NCBI RefSeq assembly: GCF_947492405.1
Contig: NZ_CANLMP010000002.1
Span: 62,001-126,000, forward strand
Length of the DNA: 64,000 nucleotides
Source of the DNA: an uncultured Aquimarina sp.
GTDB lineage: Bacteria; Bacteroidota; Bacteroidia; Flavobacteriales; Flavobacteriaceae
Reading direction: 5' to 3'
Positions 16,095 through 25,623 of the stretch are shown here, piece after piece. Position 1 is the stretch's first letter, and the number at the start of each line of letters is the position of its first letter. Both the position numbers and the translations under genes were made by a program. The notes below the pieces were generated by a model. The model was not told the origin of the DNA, searched no databases, and saw only the letters and a list, made by a program, of their open reading frames with translations.

Positions 16095-18490
16095 GATTCT
16101 TGAAGTTTTATTTTCCTCCCGTTCCAATTGGTCAAGATCGTTACATAAACAACTACAGAAATAGAGCTTAAAGGCATTAGTATAGCGGCAATAATTGGAG
16201 ATAATTGCCCTGTAATGGCATAATATAAACCTATACTATTGTACAGGAATGACAAGACAAAACTTGATTTGATAATCTTGATTGCCTTTTTGGAAATCTT
16301 AAGATACTTAGGGATTTTGTCAAATTGAGAAGCATCTAAAATTGCATCACAAGCAGGAGAAAATACATTTACGTTTTCTGAAACTGCGATACCCACATTA
16401 CTTTGAGCCAAAGCACCGGCATCATTTAGTCCATCACCGATCATAATTACTTTTCTTGCTGAATCTTGTAATGATTTGATATAATTCAGTTTATCATCTG
16501 GTTTTTGATTAAATAATAGCGAGGTGTTTTTCGGTAGTAATTCTGCCAAATGATCTTTTTCTCCTTCATTATCACCAGATAGTATAGATAATTTATATCC
16601 TTTGGTTAAGGTATCAAAAACCTTCTTTACATTCTTTCTATATTGATTATGGAAAACATATCTTCCTTTATATTCATTGTTTGCACTTATATGAACATTG
16701 GTATTTTGTAATGCTGAAAATTCGTAGTTTCCAACAAAATTCGAAGAACCTATTTTTATCGTACTTTCTGCCAACTTAGCTTCAATCCCTTTACCAATAT
16801 ACTCGTGGTATTCATCAAGTATGTGTATATCTTGCTCCTCTAAAATAATATACAACGCTCTACTAAGCGGATGATTAGATGCTCTTAACGTATTTTTGAG
16901 TAAAGATTCTTCTTCCTGAGTTAGCGCTATTCCTTCATATTCTACTTCACTTGTAGTATTAGTGGTTATAGTTCCTGTTTTGTCAAAAATTATACTATTC
17001 GTATGCGCTAACTGTTCTATAACATCTGCATTTTTAAGATAGAACTTATTCTTTCCAAAAATCCGTAGCATATTTCCCAGCGCAAAAGGTCTAGCCAATG
17101 CCAATGCGCAAGGACACGCAATAATTAATACGGCAGTAAATACATTAATAGCTTTTGTTGCATCAACGAACAACCAAAAAGTCGTTGCAATGATTGCTAT
17201 GCTTAAAATAACAATGGTGAAATATTTACTAATAATATCTGTAAGATTGGTAAAAGATGCAGACTTGTCTTTGTTAAACACATCATTACTCCATAATCTG
17301 GTAAGATAACTTTGCTCTACGGTTTTAATAGCTTCAATTTCTATAGCTCCATATAATTGCTTGCCTCCTGCAAAGAGTTTGTCACCGGATATTTTAGTAA
17401 CTGATTCGCTTTCTCCAGTAACAAAACTATAATCGATTTTTGCCTCTCCAGTAATTAATATGGCATCTACCGGTATTAATTCTCCATTGCGTATCAGCAG
17501 TCTATCCCCTTCTTGAATATCATACACCTGAATACTCTCTTCTCTATTTTTTTTCTCAAAAACTAACCGAGTGACCGCAATCGGAAAATACGATTTATAA
17601 TCTCTTTCAAAAGATAAAAAAGAATAGGTTTTCTGTTGGAAAAACTTACCTAATAATAAGAAAAACACCAACCCTGTAAGACTATCAAAAAAACCAGTTC
17701 CCCAATCAAATATAACCTCAAAGGTACTTCTTAGAAAAAGTACTGCAATTCCCAATGCAATGGGTACATCTATGTTTAATATCTTGGATCTTAGCCCTTT
17801 AAATGCAGAAATAAAATAATCCTGTGCAGCATATAATACAACTGGTAATGAAAATGCAAACATCAACCATCGAAATACATATTTATATTGTTCTAACCAG
17901 TATTCTGAGACCTCAAAATATTCGGGAAACGACAAGAACATTACGTTACCAAAGGCAAATCCGGCAATACCTAATTTGTATATCAAACTCCTGTTAATAT
18001 GTTTTTCCCCTTCAGAATAATCATCAAGGCTGATATAGGGTTCATACCCAATTGAATTAAGTAGCATCACTACTTCTTTCAGAGATGTTTTTTCATTATT
18101 AAAAGTAATTCGAACGGTTTTCTTCGGAAAATTAACCTGAGAATTGGCTATGGAAGGCTCTAGTTTATGTAAATTTTCTAATATCCAGATACATGAACTA
18201 CAGTGTATGTGAGGAATATATAATGTAATAATCTCAGTGGTACCATCACTAAACTCAATTAGTTTTTCAGCAATAGCAGGAGTATCGAGATAATCGTATT
18301 TTCTTTCAATTTCTCCAGGAATGGCACCAGGAGCTGATTGTAAATCATAATAACAGGATAAATCATTACTCGAAAAAATATCATATACAGTTTTACACCC
18401 ATGGCAACAGAATGTTTTTTGATCAAAAGTAATGGCTAACGCATCACAATCGTTACCACAGTGATAACACGTGGATTCTATCATACTCAT
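16091..18490 (-). CDS. ccoI: Copper-transporting P1B-type ATPase for cbb3 assembly (CcoI/FixI)
   Basis: Membrane P-type ATPase that exports copper for loading the cbb3 oxidase. From the start MSMIESTCYHCG it is 799 aa. An N-terminal Cys-rich zinc-finger-like segment (CYHCGNDC...CCHGC) typical of CcoI/FixI leads to a heavy-metal domain with HCSSCIWIL, then eight helices, CPC near residue 458 (IACPCALALA), DKTGT near 500, an HPLSRAL motif and GDGLND near 686. The frame opens 16 codons earlier, but that part overlaps the predicted promoter. pdxH is translationally coupled downstream. Confidence 0.94.
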   Translation of the reverse strand: MSMIESTCYHCGNDCDALAITFDQKTFCCHGCKTVYDIFSSNDLSCYYDLQSAPGAIPGEIERKYDYLDTPAIAEKLIEFSDGTTEIITLYIPHIHCSSCIWILENLHKLEPSIANSQVNFPKKTVRITFNNEKTSLKEVVMLLNSIGYEPYISLDDYSEGEKHINRSLIYKLGIAGFAFGNVMFLSFPEYFEVSEYWLEQYKYVFRWLMFAFSLPVVLYAAQDYFISAFKGLRSKILNIDVPIALGIAVLFLRSTFEVIFDWGTGFFDSLTGLVFFLLLGKFFQQKTYSFLSFERDYKSYFPIAVTRLVFEKKNREESIQVYDIQEGDRLLIRNGELIPVDAILITGEAKIDYSFVTGESESVTKISGDKLFAGGKQLYGAIEIEAIKTVEQSYLTRLWSNDVFNKDKSASFTNLTDIISKYFTIVILSIAIIATTFWLFVDATKAINVFTAVLIIACPCALALARPFALGNMLRIFGKNKFYLKNADVIEQLAHTNSIIFDKTGTITTNTTSEVEYEGIALTQEEESLLKNTLRASNHPLSRALYIILEEQDIHILDEYHEYIGKGIEAKLAESTIKIGSSNFVGNYEFSALQNTNVHISANNEYKGRYVFHNQYRKNVKKVFDTLTKGYKLSILSGDNEGEKDHLAELLPKNTSLLFNQKPDDKLNYIKSLQDSARKVIMIGDGLNDAGALAQSNVGIAVSENVNVFSPACDAILDASQFDKIPKYLKISKKAIKIIKSSFVLSFLYNSIGLYYAITGQLSPIIAAILMPLSSISVVVYVTILTNWNGRKIKLQES

Positions 18491-18501
18491 TTTATTTACT
18501 A

Positions 18502-18575
18502 CAAAAATGAAAAAGACTCTAAGTATATCATATGACAAAAATCATAGTTTTAAGGCTATTAAGGATTTAGTTTTG
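18502..18575. promoter_or_regulatory. Divergent FNR-type promoter between ccoI and usp
   Basis: One box TGACAAAAATCA (18533-18544) serves both strands. Toward usp, TAGTTTTG starts at 18568, 35 nt from the box start. Toward ccoI, CATTTTTG (one mismatch to TAnnTTTG) starts at 18509 on the minus strand, also 35 nt from the box edge. The predicted ccoI leader is only about 7-13 nt. Confidence 0.75.
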
Positions 18576-18597
18576 GCATATCACCATAATACTACTG

Positions 18598-19512
18598 ATG
18601 ATGAAAAAGATTTTATTACCTACAGATTTTTCAGATAACTCCTGGAATGCCATTGATTATGCTACGGAGCTTTTTAAAGAAGAAGCCTGTACTTTTTACC
18701 TTTTAAATGTATATAGTAAAATCATTTATGAATCAGTACATCTTTCTGATATACCATCCGAGCGTAGTATTGAAAACACTGTAAAAGCTAATGCAGTAAC
18801 GAATTTGGAACATTTAAAAAAGACCATTGAACATATAAGTCCTAATCAAAAGCACCAATTCGAAATAATTGCAGCATTAGGATCTCTAACAGAGGTAACA
18901 GAAGAGGTTGTAGCTTCTAAAAAAATTGATCTCATCATTATGGGAACTAAAGGTGCGACCGGGGCAAAAGAAATATTTATGGGAAGTAATACAGTGCGTA
19001 TCATTAATACTGTAAAAAAGTGTCCTGTTTTAGCAATACCGGATGGTTTTACTTTTATCTCCAAACCATCTGAAATTACTTTTGCTACCGATTTTACTCA
19101 TTTTTATAGCAAAGAAGAGCTGAGACCATTATTGGATCTGGCGAAATCTTTTAACGCGGCTATCAGAATCGTTTATGTGCAACAAGAAGAAGGTGTTTTA
19201 AACGAAGAACAAAAATTCAATTTAGGTATGTTACAAAAATATTTTAAAGATATAACGTATTATCAGCATACCTTAACCAAAAGGGATTCCATTTCAAAAT
19301 CACTTAAAGTTTTTACAGAAGAACTTGATATATACCTATTAGCAATGCTAAACTATTCTCATAGTTTTGTTGATAAACTAACTAGAGAACCCGTAATAAA
19401 AAGTGTTGCATTCCATACTCAAATACCTCTTTTAGTAATACCTGAATTAGGTATGAGTGCTTCTTTTTCTAAAACAGTCAAAAAAACTTCTAAACTAGAA
19501 GGAATACGATAA
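18598..19512 (+). CDS. Universal stress protein, tandem UspA domains
   Basis: Protein of 304 aa with two UspA domains. The first domain keeps ILLPTDFSDNSWNAIDYA and the nucleotide loop MGTKGATGAKEIFMGSNT; the second ends in TQIPLLVIPEL. A basic tail of about 22 aa (SASFSKTVKKTSKLEG) extends past the fold. Start may be the first or second of two adjacent ATGs. It shares a divergent FNR-type box with ccoI. Confidence 0.92.
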   Translation: MMKKILLPTDFSDNSWNAIDYATELFKEEACTFYLLNVYSKIIYESVHLSDIPSERSIENTVKANAVTNLEHLKKTIEHISPNQKHQFEIIAALGSLTEVTEEVVASKKIDLIIMGTKGATGAKEIFMGSNTVRIINTVKKCPVLAIPDGFTFISKPSEITFATDFTHFYSKEELRPLLDLAKSFNAAIRIVYVQQEEGVLNEEQKFNLGMLQKYFKDITYYQHTLTKRDSISKSLKVFTEELDIYLLAMLNYSHSFVDKLTREPVIKSVAFHTQIPLLVIPELGMSASFSKTVKKTSKLEGIR

Positions 19513-19596
19513 AAGTATCCCTATTCATTTCTATTTCTCGCCAGAAAACTTCAGGTAAAAATTATCAAAAAAATAAAGTAAAGATTGTGTTAAAAA

Positions 19597-19668
19597 CACC
19601 CCTCCAACCTCCCTTCAAAGGGAGACTTTTTAGCTACCTTTCTTTGAAGGAAGGGTTGGGGATGGATG
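19597..19668. repeat. Intergenic inverted repeat (CCCTCCAACCTCCCTTCAAAG type)
   Basis: Left arm CCCCTCCAACCTCCCTTCAA (19599-19618, continuing AG) and right arm CTTTGAAGGAAGGGTTGGGG (19642-19661) pair with one or two mismatches. A related, more degenerate copy lies at 34908-34988. It resembles the common CCTCCCTTCAAAGG intergenic repeats of flavobacteria and may also terminate transcription after usp. Confidence 0.7.
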
Positions 19669-19689
19669 TTTACCAAAAAAGCATGACCT

Positions 19690-19926
19690 TCAAAAGATTC
19701 GACTTTTATCCTTAACTATCGAGCGATCTTCATAAAAATCTTCGAAAGTTTTATATGTGGTATACTTGTCGGTAAACACTGCATATACCATGAGTACAAC
19801 CATTATCTGACCAATACAGGTAAGATAAAACACCCAGCTAAAAGCGATATTCATTAGTACCATAATGGTAATAAACAGCAATAGAATTGAAGTAATAACA
19901 ACCATTAACATCCCGGAGATTCTCAT
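19690..19926 (-). CDS. Small two-helix membrane protein
   Basis: Protein of 78 aa with two hydrophobic helices (about 5-28 and 31-52) and a soluble acidic/basic C-terminus (TTYKTFEDFYEDRSIVKDKS). Family not recognised. It lies alone on the minus strand among plus-strand usp genes; the FNR-type box at 20002 has no matching -7 element toward this gene. Confidence 0.6.
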   Translation of the reverse strand: MRISGMLMVVITSILLLFITIMVLMNIAFSWVFYLTCIGQIMVVLMVYAVFTDKYTTYKTFEDFYEDRSIVKDKSRIF

Positions 19927-20001
19927 GTTTTTCTTTTCTTAAAATTTAAAAAAAACAAATAAGAAATACTCTTAACGATTAGCCAAAACATGAATAGTAG
20001 C

Positions 20002-20044
20002 TGACAAAAATCATAGTTTCTATGCTTATAGTTATCTAGTTTTG
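20002..20044 (+). promoter_or_regulatory. FNR-type box and -7 element upstream of three usp genes
   Basis: TGACAAAAATCA at 20002-20013 and a perfect -7 element TAGTTTTG at 20037-20044, 35 nt from box start. The box is identical to the one at 18533, including the following TAGTTT. Confidence 0.75.
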
Positions 20045-20069
20045 AGAGAACATCTAATAATAGCGGATA

Positions 20070-20918
20070 ATGAGAAAAATATTGATTCCTACAGATTTTT
20101 CAGAAAATGCGATGAACGCAATTCGATATGCTGTGGAGCTATTTAAATATGAAAAGAGTGAATTTTTGATCTTTCATGCATACGCAGACGAAGTTTATGA
20201 CCATAATACGTTAGTCTCTCGAATAATCTTGGAAGAATTGAAAAAAGAGGTTCGTAAGAAATCAGATGAAGAGCTAACCAAAATACTATCAGTACTGCAT
20301 AAGGTTTCTCCTAATCCAAGACACGAATACAAAACTTTATCGGTTTTTGGAACACTTGTAGATGAAGCTAATGATCTGGTGGATCAGGAAAATATTGATA
20401 TACTAATTATGGCTACCAGAGGTCAAACAGATGATCGTAAAATTACCTTTGGGAGTAACACCTTACAGGTGCTCAAATATGTAAAGTGCCCTGTATTAGC
20501 AATACCGATAAACTGCATGTATACGCAACCAAAAAACATTCTCCTTCCTACTGATTATATGTTACCATACAAAAGACGAGAATTAAAATTGCTGAGTACA
20601 TTGACTAAAAGCTTTAGATCTTCTATTAATTTTTTACATATTTCTAAATATAAAAAACTGTCGCTACGGCAGGAAGACAACAAAGCCTTTTTAAAAGAGT
20701 GTTTACCCGATGTAGACTTATCTTTTCATACAACCGATGAAACCGATATTACCACTGCTATTAATCAATATGTAGAAAAAAATGACATCAACCTGTTAGT
20801 TATGATAAATTCCAGGCATTCGTATCTGGAGTGTGTACTATATCAATCGACAATAGATAAGATTGGACTACACATCAAAATACCATTTCTAACTATGCAA
20901 AACTTACAACGAAATTAA
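20070..20918 (+). CDS. Universal stress protein, tandem UspA domains
   Basis: Protein of 282 aa, first of a close run of three usp genes. The opening ILIPTDFSENAMNAIRYA is typical. The ATP-loop region is altered: MATRGQTDDRKITFGSNT replaces the MGTKGATG pattern, so nucleotide binding may differ from its neighbours. The second domain lacks the glycine loop and ends in IKIPFLTMQ. It is followed 12 nt later by the next usp. Confidence 0.9.
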   Translation: MRKILIPTDFSENAMNAIRYAVELFKYEKSEFLIFHAYADEVYDHNTLVSRIILEELKKEVRKKSDEELTKILSVLHKVSPNPRHEYKTLSVFGTLVDEANDLVDQENIDILIMATRGQTDDRKITFGSNTLQVLKYVKCPVLAIPINCMYTQPKNILLPTDYMLPYKRRELKLLSTLTKSFRSSINFLHISKYKKLSLRQEDNKAFLKECLPDVDLSFHTTDETDITTAINQYVEKNDINLLVMINSRHSYLECVLYQSTIDKIGLHIKIPFLTMQNLQRN

Positions 20919-20930
20919 ATTAAAGTAATT

Positions 20931-21848
20931 ATGAAACGGATCTTATTACCTACCGATTTTTCTGACAATGCATTTAATGCTATACGATATGCAATGCAAT
21001 TTTTTAAGAATGAAGAATGTACATTTTATCTCCTTCATACGTTTACACCCGTATCTTATAACGTAGGATATCTTGTAGAAAACCCCATGCCTTATGGCCT
21101 GGAAGATATTGCTATGATGAATTCAAAAAGAGATATCGAACGCACAGAAGAAAAAATAAAAAAGGAGTTTAATAACCCAAAACATAGTTTTGAGAGAATT
21201 TCTGCTTTTAATATGCTCATTAATGAGATTAAAGACACCGTGGATCGTTATAACATTGATATGATAGTTATGGGTACTAAAGGAGCTACGGGAGCAAAAG
21301 AAATTTTTATAGGAACGCATACCATGTATACTATAAAAAAAGTGAAGTGTCCTGTTCTAGCAATCCCTTCCGGTTTTGAGTATGAGGAACCCAAAGAGAT
21401 ATTATTTCCAACAGATTATCATCTTAGCCCTACTAATAGGTACCTACCATTAATCAAGGACATGTGTAATCTACATACATCAAGACTTCATATACTTAAT
21501 GCTTATTATGGCATTCCTTTGGATAAAAATCAAAAAGATACTAAAGATTTTATGGATACTTATTTTGAAGAAAATGCTCATGTTTTTCATATTGCTGACG
21601 GTATGGATGTGATTGAAGCGGTAGAAGATTTTCAAAAAATGAATATCATAAACTTACTCGTAATGGTGCATAATAAGCATTCATTTTTTGAAAACTTGTT
21701 ATTCAAACCGGTGATAAACCAAATAGCTTATCACACGAATATCCCATTTTTAGTAATTCCATCAGAAAAGAGAATCGGATCTAGCCAACAAACTAATCCT
21801 ACTAATGAAAAGAGAAAGAAAAAAGAGGATGAAGGTTTAGCAGTCTAA
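20931..21848 (+). CDS. Universal stress protein, tandem UspA domains
   Basis: Protein of 305 aa with two UspA domains. MGTKGATGAKEIFIGTHT near residues 112-130 is the nucleotide loop, with THT replacing the usual SNT. A hydrophilic charged tail (NPTNEKRKKKEDEG) follows the second domain. Spacing of 12 nt to the upstream usp indicates one transcript. Confidence 0.9.
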   Translation: MKRILLPTDFSDNAFNAIRYAMQFFKNEECTFYLLHTFTPVSYNVGYLVENPMPYGLEDIAMMNSKRDIERTEEKIKKEFNNPKHSFERISAFNMLINEIKDTVDRYNIDMIVMGTKGATGAKEIFIGTHTMYTIKKVKCPVLAIPSGFEYEEPKEILFPTDYHLSPTNRYLPLIKDMCNLHTSRLHILNAYYGIPLDKNQKDTKDFMDTYFEENAHVFHIADGMDVIEAVEDFQKMNIINLLVMVHNKHSFFENLLFKPVINQIAYHTNIPFLVIPSEKRIGSSQQTNPTNEKRKKKEDEGLAV

Positions 21849-21892
21849 CAAAAATGAGCATAGTCTTAACCTATATAAATACTTGCTAAAAG

Positions 21893-22744
21893 ATGAAAAA
21901 AATACTCGTTACAACTGATTTTTCTGATAGGGCCTGGAATGCACTTGTATATGCAATTGATTTATATCGCGATGTTCCTTGCGAGTTTCATATACTTAAC
22001 ACATACGATCTTAACGCGGTGAGATTAGTTACTACATTAAGCTCGCAGAGGGTTGGATATTTTTATGAATCTATTAAGGTAGAATCTGAAGAGAGGTTAA
22101 AAATGACTTTAGAGGATATCAATAATTCTAAGACTGCTGAGCATCATACTTTCAAAACTATATCAAAATCCGGTATCTTGAAGAAGATTTTACAACAAAT
22201 GACGGAAAAGAATCAATTTGATCTTATCATAATGAGTTCTAAAGGAACGACAGGATCAAAACAGGTTTTCCTGGGAAGTAATGTAAAGAAAGTATTAGAA
22301 AATGATTTTCATTGTCCTATTCTCATAATTCCTGAAGATGCTTATTTCCAAGGAATTAAAAACATCGCTTTTGCAACAGATTTTGAACGAATATACCATA
22401 AGTCCGAAATTAAACCCATTATTGATGTCGCAAAACAAAACAATGCTACTGTGCGAATGATCCATGTCTATGATGAACCAAAACTAAGTACCGTTCAAAA
22501 TTACAACTCTACAACGTTGGAAAACTTTTTTAAAAATGTAAAATTTGATTTTCATGTAATCCCTGAGTTTTCAACCATAGAAAAAGGAATACAAGCTTTC
22601 ATAGAAGAATTAGAAATAGATCTATTAACGATGATCAAATACGAACATAGTTTTATTGAGCGTTTAACCAGGGAAGCTGTTATTAAGAAAGTCACATTCA
22701 ATACTAAAATTCCTTTCTTAGTTATTCCAGCAGATCATATTTAA
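21893..22744 (+). CDS. Universal stress protein, tandem UspA domains
   Basis: Protein of 283 aa. The nucleotide loop is a variant, MSSKGTTGSKQVFLGSNVKK, and the second domain ends in TKIPFLVIPAD. It starts 44 nt after the preceding usp. A degenerate copy of the FNR-type box may lie in that gap but fails the palindrome, so it is probably read from the promoter at 20002. Confidence 0.9.
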   Translation: MKKILVTTDFSDRAWNALVYAIDLYRDVPCEFHILNTYDLNAVRLVTTLSSQRVGYFYESIKVESEERLKMTLEDINNSKTAEHHTFKTISKSGILKKILQQMTEKNQFDLIIMSSKGTTGSKQVFLGSNVKKVLENDFHCPILIIPEDAYFQGIKNIAFATDFERIYHKSEIKPIIDVAKQNNATVRMIHVYDEPKLSTVQNYNSTTLENFFKNVKFDFHVIPEFSTIEKGIQAFIEELEIDLLTMIKYEHSFIERLTREAVIKKVTFNTKIPFLVIPADHI

Positions 22745-22801
22745 AAAACAATTATTATTTAATAAACAAGGCTTACATTATCCTTCAAGTCTCTTTAGAT
22801 A

Positions 22802-22844
22802 TGAGAATTGTCATAGTATTCCTGATATTTTGGAAATAATTTTA
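22802..22844 (+). promoter_or_regulatory. FNR-type box and -7 element upstream of usp
   Basis: TGAGAATTGTCA at 22802-22813 keeps TGA-N6-TCA with a weaker inner palindrome. TAATTTTA at 22837-22844 begins 35 nt from the box start and matches TAnnTTTG except the last base. Confidence 0.65.
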
Positions 22845-22870
22845 TGGTATAAATCATAAAACTTAGAACC

Positions 22871-23719
22871 ATGAAAAGAATACTTGTTCCCACAGATTTT
22901 TCAAATAATGCATACAGTGCTCTTTTTTATGCTACCCGATTATTTCAGGAACACGAATGCCAATTTTATATTTTAAATACTTTCGAAGTCAATACTCCTG
23001 TATTAACCGGTAGAATGGATACAAGCAAAGGAGATTTATTATATCAAAAACTGAGTGGCAAATCCAACGATGGATTGACACAAACATTTCATTCAATTAC
23101 TAAAGACACTGAAGACCTCGACCATACTTTTGAAACTATCTCTGTTTCTAAAGATCTAACAGAAACAATTAATAAAACTATTAAAAAGAAGAATATAGAT
23201 CTGGTAGTTATGGGTACTAAAGGAGCCACTGGAGCTACTTCCCTTTTTATGGGTAGTAACACGGTTAAAGTAGTTCAAAAAATCCATAATTGTTCTGTTT
23301 TGGTAGTGCCAGACGAATATGATTTCGAAAAACCTATGGAGATTGCCTTTCCATCTGATTTTAGACGATTTTACATAACACAAGAACTAAAGCCATTAAT
23401 CGATATTGCTTCTTTATTTGGCTCTAATATCAGAATCTTTCATATCCATGAAGACGAAAAATTAGATGATATACAGGAACACAATTACCATTCTTTAAAA
23501 AATCATTTAGCGGATTTTACACATAGCATTCATTGGATATCAAAAGAAGGGCAAAAAGCAAGATTAATTAATGATTTTATCGATGAATTGGATATTGATT
23601 TATTGGTAATGGTCAATTATCGACATAGTCTAATGGAAAGTATAACAAATGAACCCGTTATCAAAAAACTAGGATTTCATGCATCCGTTCCTTTTCTAGT
23701 TATACCGGATGCTAGCTGA
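22871..23719 (+). CDS. Universal stress protein, tandem UspA domains
   Basis: Protein of 282 aa with intact nucleotide loop MGTKGATGATSLFMGSNT in the first domain and a glycine-loop-free second domain ending in ASVPFLVIPDA. It has its own FNR-type box. The next usp's box starts at 23717, overlapping this gene's stop codon. Confidence 0.92.
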   Translation: MKRILVPTDFSNNAYSALFYATRLFQEHECQFYILNTFEVNTPVLTGRMDTSKGDLLYQKLSGKSNDGLTQTFHSITKDTEDLDHTFETISVSKDLTETINKTIKKKNIDLVVMGTKGATGATSLFMGSNTVKVVQKIHNCSVLVVPDEYDFEKPMEIAFPSDFRRFYITQELKPLIDIASLFGSNIRIFHIHEDEKLDDIQEHNYHSLKNHLADFTHSIHWISKEGQKARLINDFIDELDIDLLVMVNYRHSLMESITNEPVIKKLGFHASVPFLVIPDAS

Positions 23720-23759
23720 CAATTATCATAGTTTTCAACTGATTTGGACAATATATTTA
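23717..23759 (+). promoter_or_regulatory. FNR-type box and -7 element upstream of usp and two small genes
   Basis: TGACAATTATCA at 23717-23728 overlaps the stop codon of the preceding usp. TATATTTA at 23752-23759 starts 35 nt from the box start and differs from TAnnTTTG only in the last base. Confidence 0.7.
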
Positions 23760-23786
23760 CATCATTAATCTTTAAAACCTATTCTA

Positions 23787-24638
23787 ATGAAAAAGAAGAT
23801 CTTATTGCCGACAGATTTTTCTAAAAATGCATGGAATGCTATAAGCTACGCTATTGAACTTTACAAGAATGAGGAATGCGATTTCTATGTACTCAATGTA
23901 TTTAATGCCACCGGTTATGCTTTAGAAAGTATGATGATTCCTGAACCGGGAGAAAAAAAATATGATGAAGCCAAGGAAAAGTCAGAAAAAGGGTTAGGTA
24001 AAATTTTAGAACGACTTTCTTTTAGGGATGATTATCCACTTCATAATTTTTTTATGGTCTCTCAATTTAACAGTTTATTAGAAGCTATAAAAGATCTAGT
24101 TGATAAACAAGACATAGAAATGGTTATTATGGGAACCAAAGGAGCTACCAATGCCAGCGATGTTGTCTATGGTAGTAATACCGTTTTGGTTATGGAAAAA
24201 GTTAGAAACTGCCCAGTTATGGCAATTCCAGAAGATGTCATCTATACAGAACCAAAAGAAATTGTATTCCCTACCGATTACAAAATGCAGGTTAAACGAA
24301 GAGAGTTACAATATCTCATCGAAATTGCAAAAATCACTAATGCAGCTGTATGCTTTTTATACGTTTCTAATGATGATACATTGGATGATGAACAAGCAAA
24401 TAATCAAAAATTATTAAAAGAATACTTTGACCATATACCGCACACATTTCACATCTTGCGCAATGTGGATGTAAAAGGAGGTCTAAGCGCTTTCGTAGAA
24501 AGCAGAAATAGCGACATGATCACTTTTATAAACAGAAAACATAGTTTCTTCGGAAGTATATTTTCAAGCCCCATGGTTAAAGACCTAGGATACCATTCTA
24601 GAGTACCAGTATTAGCGCTTCACGATATTAAAAATTAA
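23787..24638 (+). CDS. Universal stress protein, tandem UspA domains
   Basis: Protein of 283 aa. The loop reads MGTKGATNASDVVYGSNT, with Asn for one glycine of the usual GATG. The second domain ends in SRVPVLALHDI. It heads a unit with the two small genes that follow (gaps 11 and 65 nt). Confidence 0.9.
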   Translation: MKKKILLPTDFSKNAWNAISYAIELYKNEECDFYVLNVFNATGYALESMMIPEPGEKKYDEAKEKSEKGLGKILERLSFRDDYPLHNFFMVSQFNSLLEAIKDLVDKQDIEMVIMGTKGATNASDVVYGSNTVLVMEKVRNCPVMAIPEDVIYTEPKEIVFPTDYKMQVKRRELQYLIEIAKITNAAVCFLYVSNDDTLDDEQANNQKLLKEYFDHIPHTFHILRNVDVKGGLSAFVESRNSDMITFINRKHSFFGSIFSSPMVKDLGYHSRVPVLALHDIKN

Positions 24639-24649
24639 ATCTACTAGTT

Positions 24650-25051
24650 ATGAAAAGTACAGGAGTATGGATGGATAAGGAAAAAGCTTATATCATCGAC
24701 ATAAAAGAAAATGATGAAGACATGACCACGATTTTTTCTGAAATAGAAGATTATCGTATTCACGGAGGCTCAGGAACTCGGTTTAAAGGAGGCCCTCAAG
24801 ATGTAGTTCATGATAGCAAATATCTGGAACGCGAAAAGAATCAATTCAAAGCATATTTTAAAAAAATAATACCTCATATAAAAAATGCAGACACGATTGT
24901 AATTTATGGCCCCGCAGAAGCCGGTGAAAAATTCAATAAAGAATTAACAGAAAATTACAAAGATATCGGCAAGAGAGTTAAAGCTGTTCTCAAAGCCGAC
25001 AGTATGACCGAGAATCAAACAAAATCTTTGATCCGTGAATATTTCAAATAA
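24650..25051 (+). CDS. Small eRF1/Pelota-like (translational machinery/host-attachment type) protein
   Basis: Cytoplasmic 133-aa protein. VWMDKEKAYIIDI at the start, TIVIYGPAEAGEKFNKEL in the middle and the final ESLT-type helix with IREYF resemble short bacterial proteins annotated as translational machinery or host-attachment proteins, which share an eRF1 domain 3-like fold with a GPA/K motif. The biochemical role is not established. Its position 11 nt after usp suggests a stress role, perhaps at ribosomes. Confidence 0.6.
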   Translation: MKSTGVWMDKEKAYIIDIKENDEDMTTIFSEIEDYRIHGGSGTRFKGGPQDVVHDSKYLEREKNQFKAYFKKIIPHIKNADTIVIYGPAEAGEKFNKELTENYKDIGKRVKAVLKADSMTENQTKSLIREYFK

Positions 25052-25116
25052 GTTGTAATTAGATATCTAGTCCAACAAATGATAATATTCGCTTTATAAA
25101 TTTAAAAAATAAAACC

Positions 25117-25530
25117 ATGGCAAGCGAAATAAACATAGTAAACAAAGATCTTAGAGATATCCATTTTGACACCCTAGAATCAAAGTCTAGCCTACAGTTT
25201 ATTGACGATGAAGTGTTATTCATCAATCAATTACTACATTCTTATGTTTTTGAACCTACTACTCCTAATCTTTTTGAACGATTGCAAGAATTCAAACAAG
25301 AGATAAATAACGTAAAAAAAGAGATAGAAGAATTAAATGAAGAAATCCGAAAACACGAAAGTGAACTAGGTGGTATGCTCGAATGTGATACGATTTCTTG
25401 TGATCATTATTACTATGAAGAACATAAGTCGTTAAAAAATCGTTTTAATGCGTTTTACAGAAACTTTAGAAAACTAAAATCAGAAGTATTTAGCTATGCG
25501 GGTGGAATTCTAAAAAACAATAAAAAATAA
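25117..25530 (+). CDS. Coiled-coil hypothetical protein
   Basis: Predicted all-helical 137-aa protein with a strong coiled coil at about residues 55-85 (EINNVKKEIEELNEEIRKHE) and two cysteines at 86-92 (LECDTISCDHYYYEEH). It resembles the gene at 26217 in length, helix layout and a central nearly matching FINQLLHSY / FLEELIENY motif, so the two are probably distant paralogues flanking hsp20. Function unknown. Confidence 0.65.
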   Translation: MASEINIVNKDLRDIHFDTLESKSSLQFIDDEVLFINQLLHSYVFEPTTPNLFERLQEFKQEINNVKKEIEELNEEIRKHESELGGMLECDTISCDHYYYEEHKSLKNRFNAFYRNFRKLKSEVFSYAGGILKNNKK

Positions 25531-25539
25531 CCAACAAAC

Positions 25540-25582
25540 TGATAATTGTCATTTTTTTAAGCACGATAAGCCTCTATTTTTA
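25540..25582 (+). promoter_or_regulatory. FNR-type box and -7 element upstream of hsp20
   Basis: TGATAATTGTCA at 25540-25551 and TATTTTTA at 25575-25582, again 35 nt apart. The -7 element differs from TAnnTTTG only in the last base. Confidence 0.7.
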
Positions 25583-25623
25583 GAACACTTAAAGTAAACA
25601 CTAATAATTAAAACCTAAACAAA

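Noticed and set aside
21841-21890. Degenerate FNR-type box before the usp gene at 21893 (TAACAAAAATGAGCATAG)
   Set aside because: It resembles CTGACAAAAATCATAG but has lost the palindrome and no -7 element stands at the required distance.
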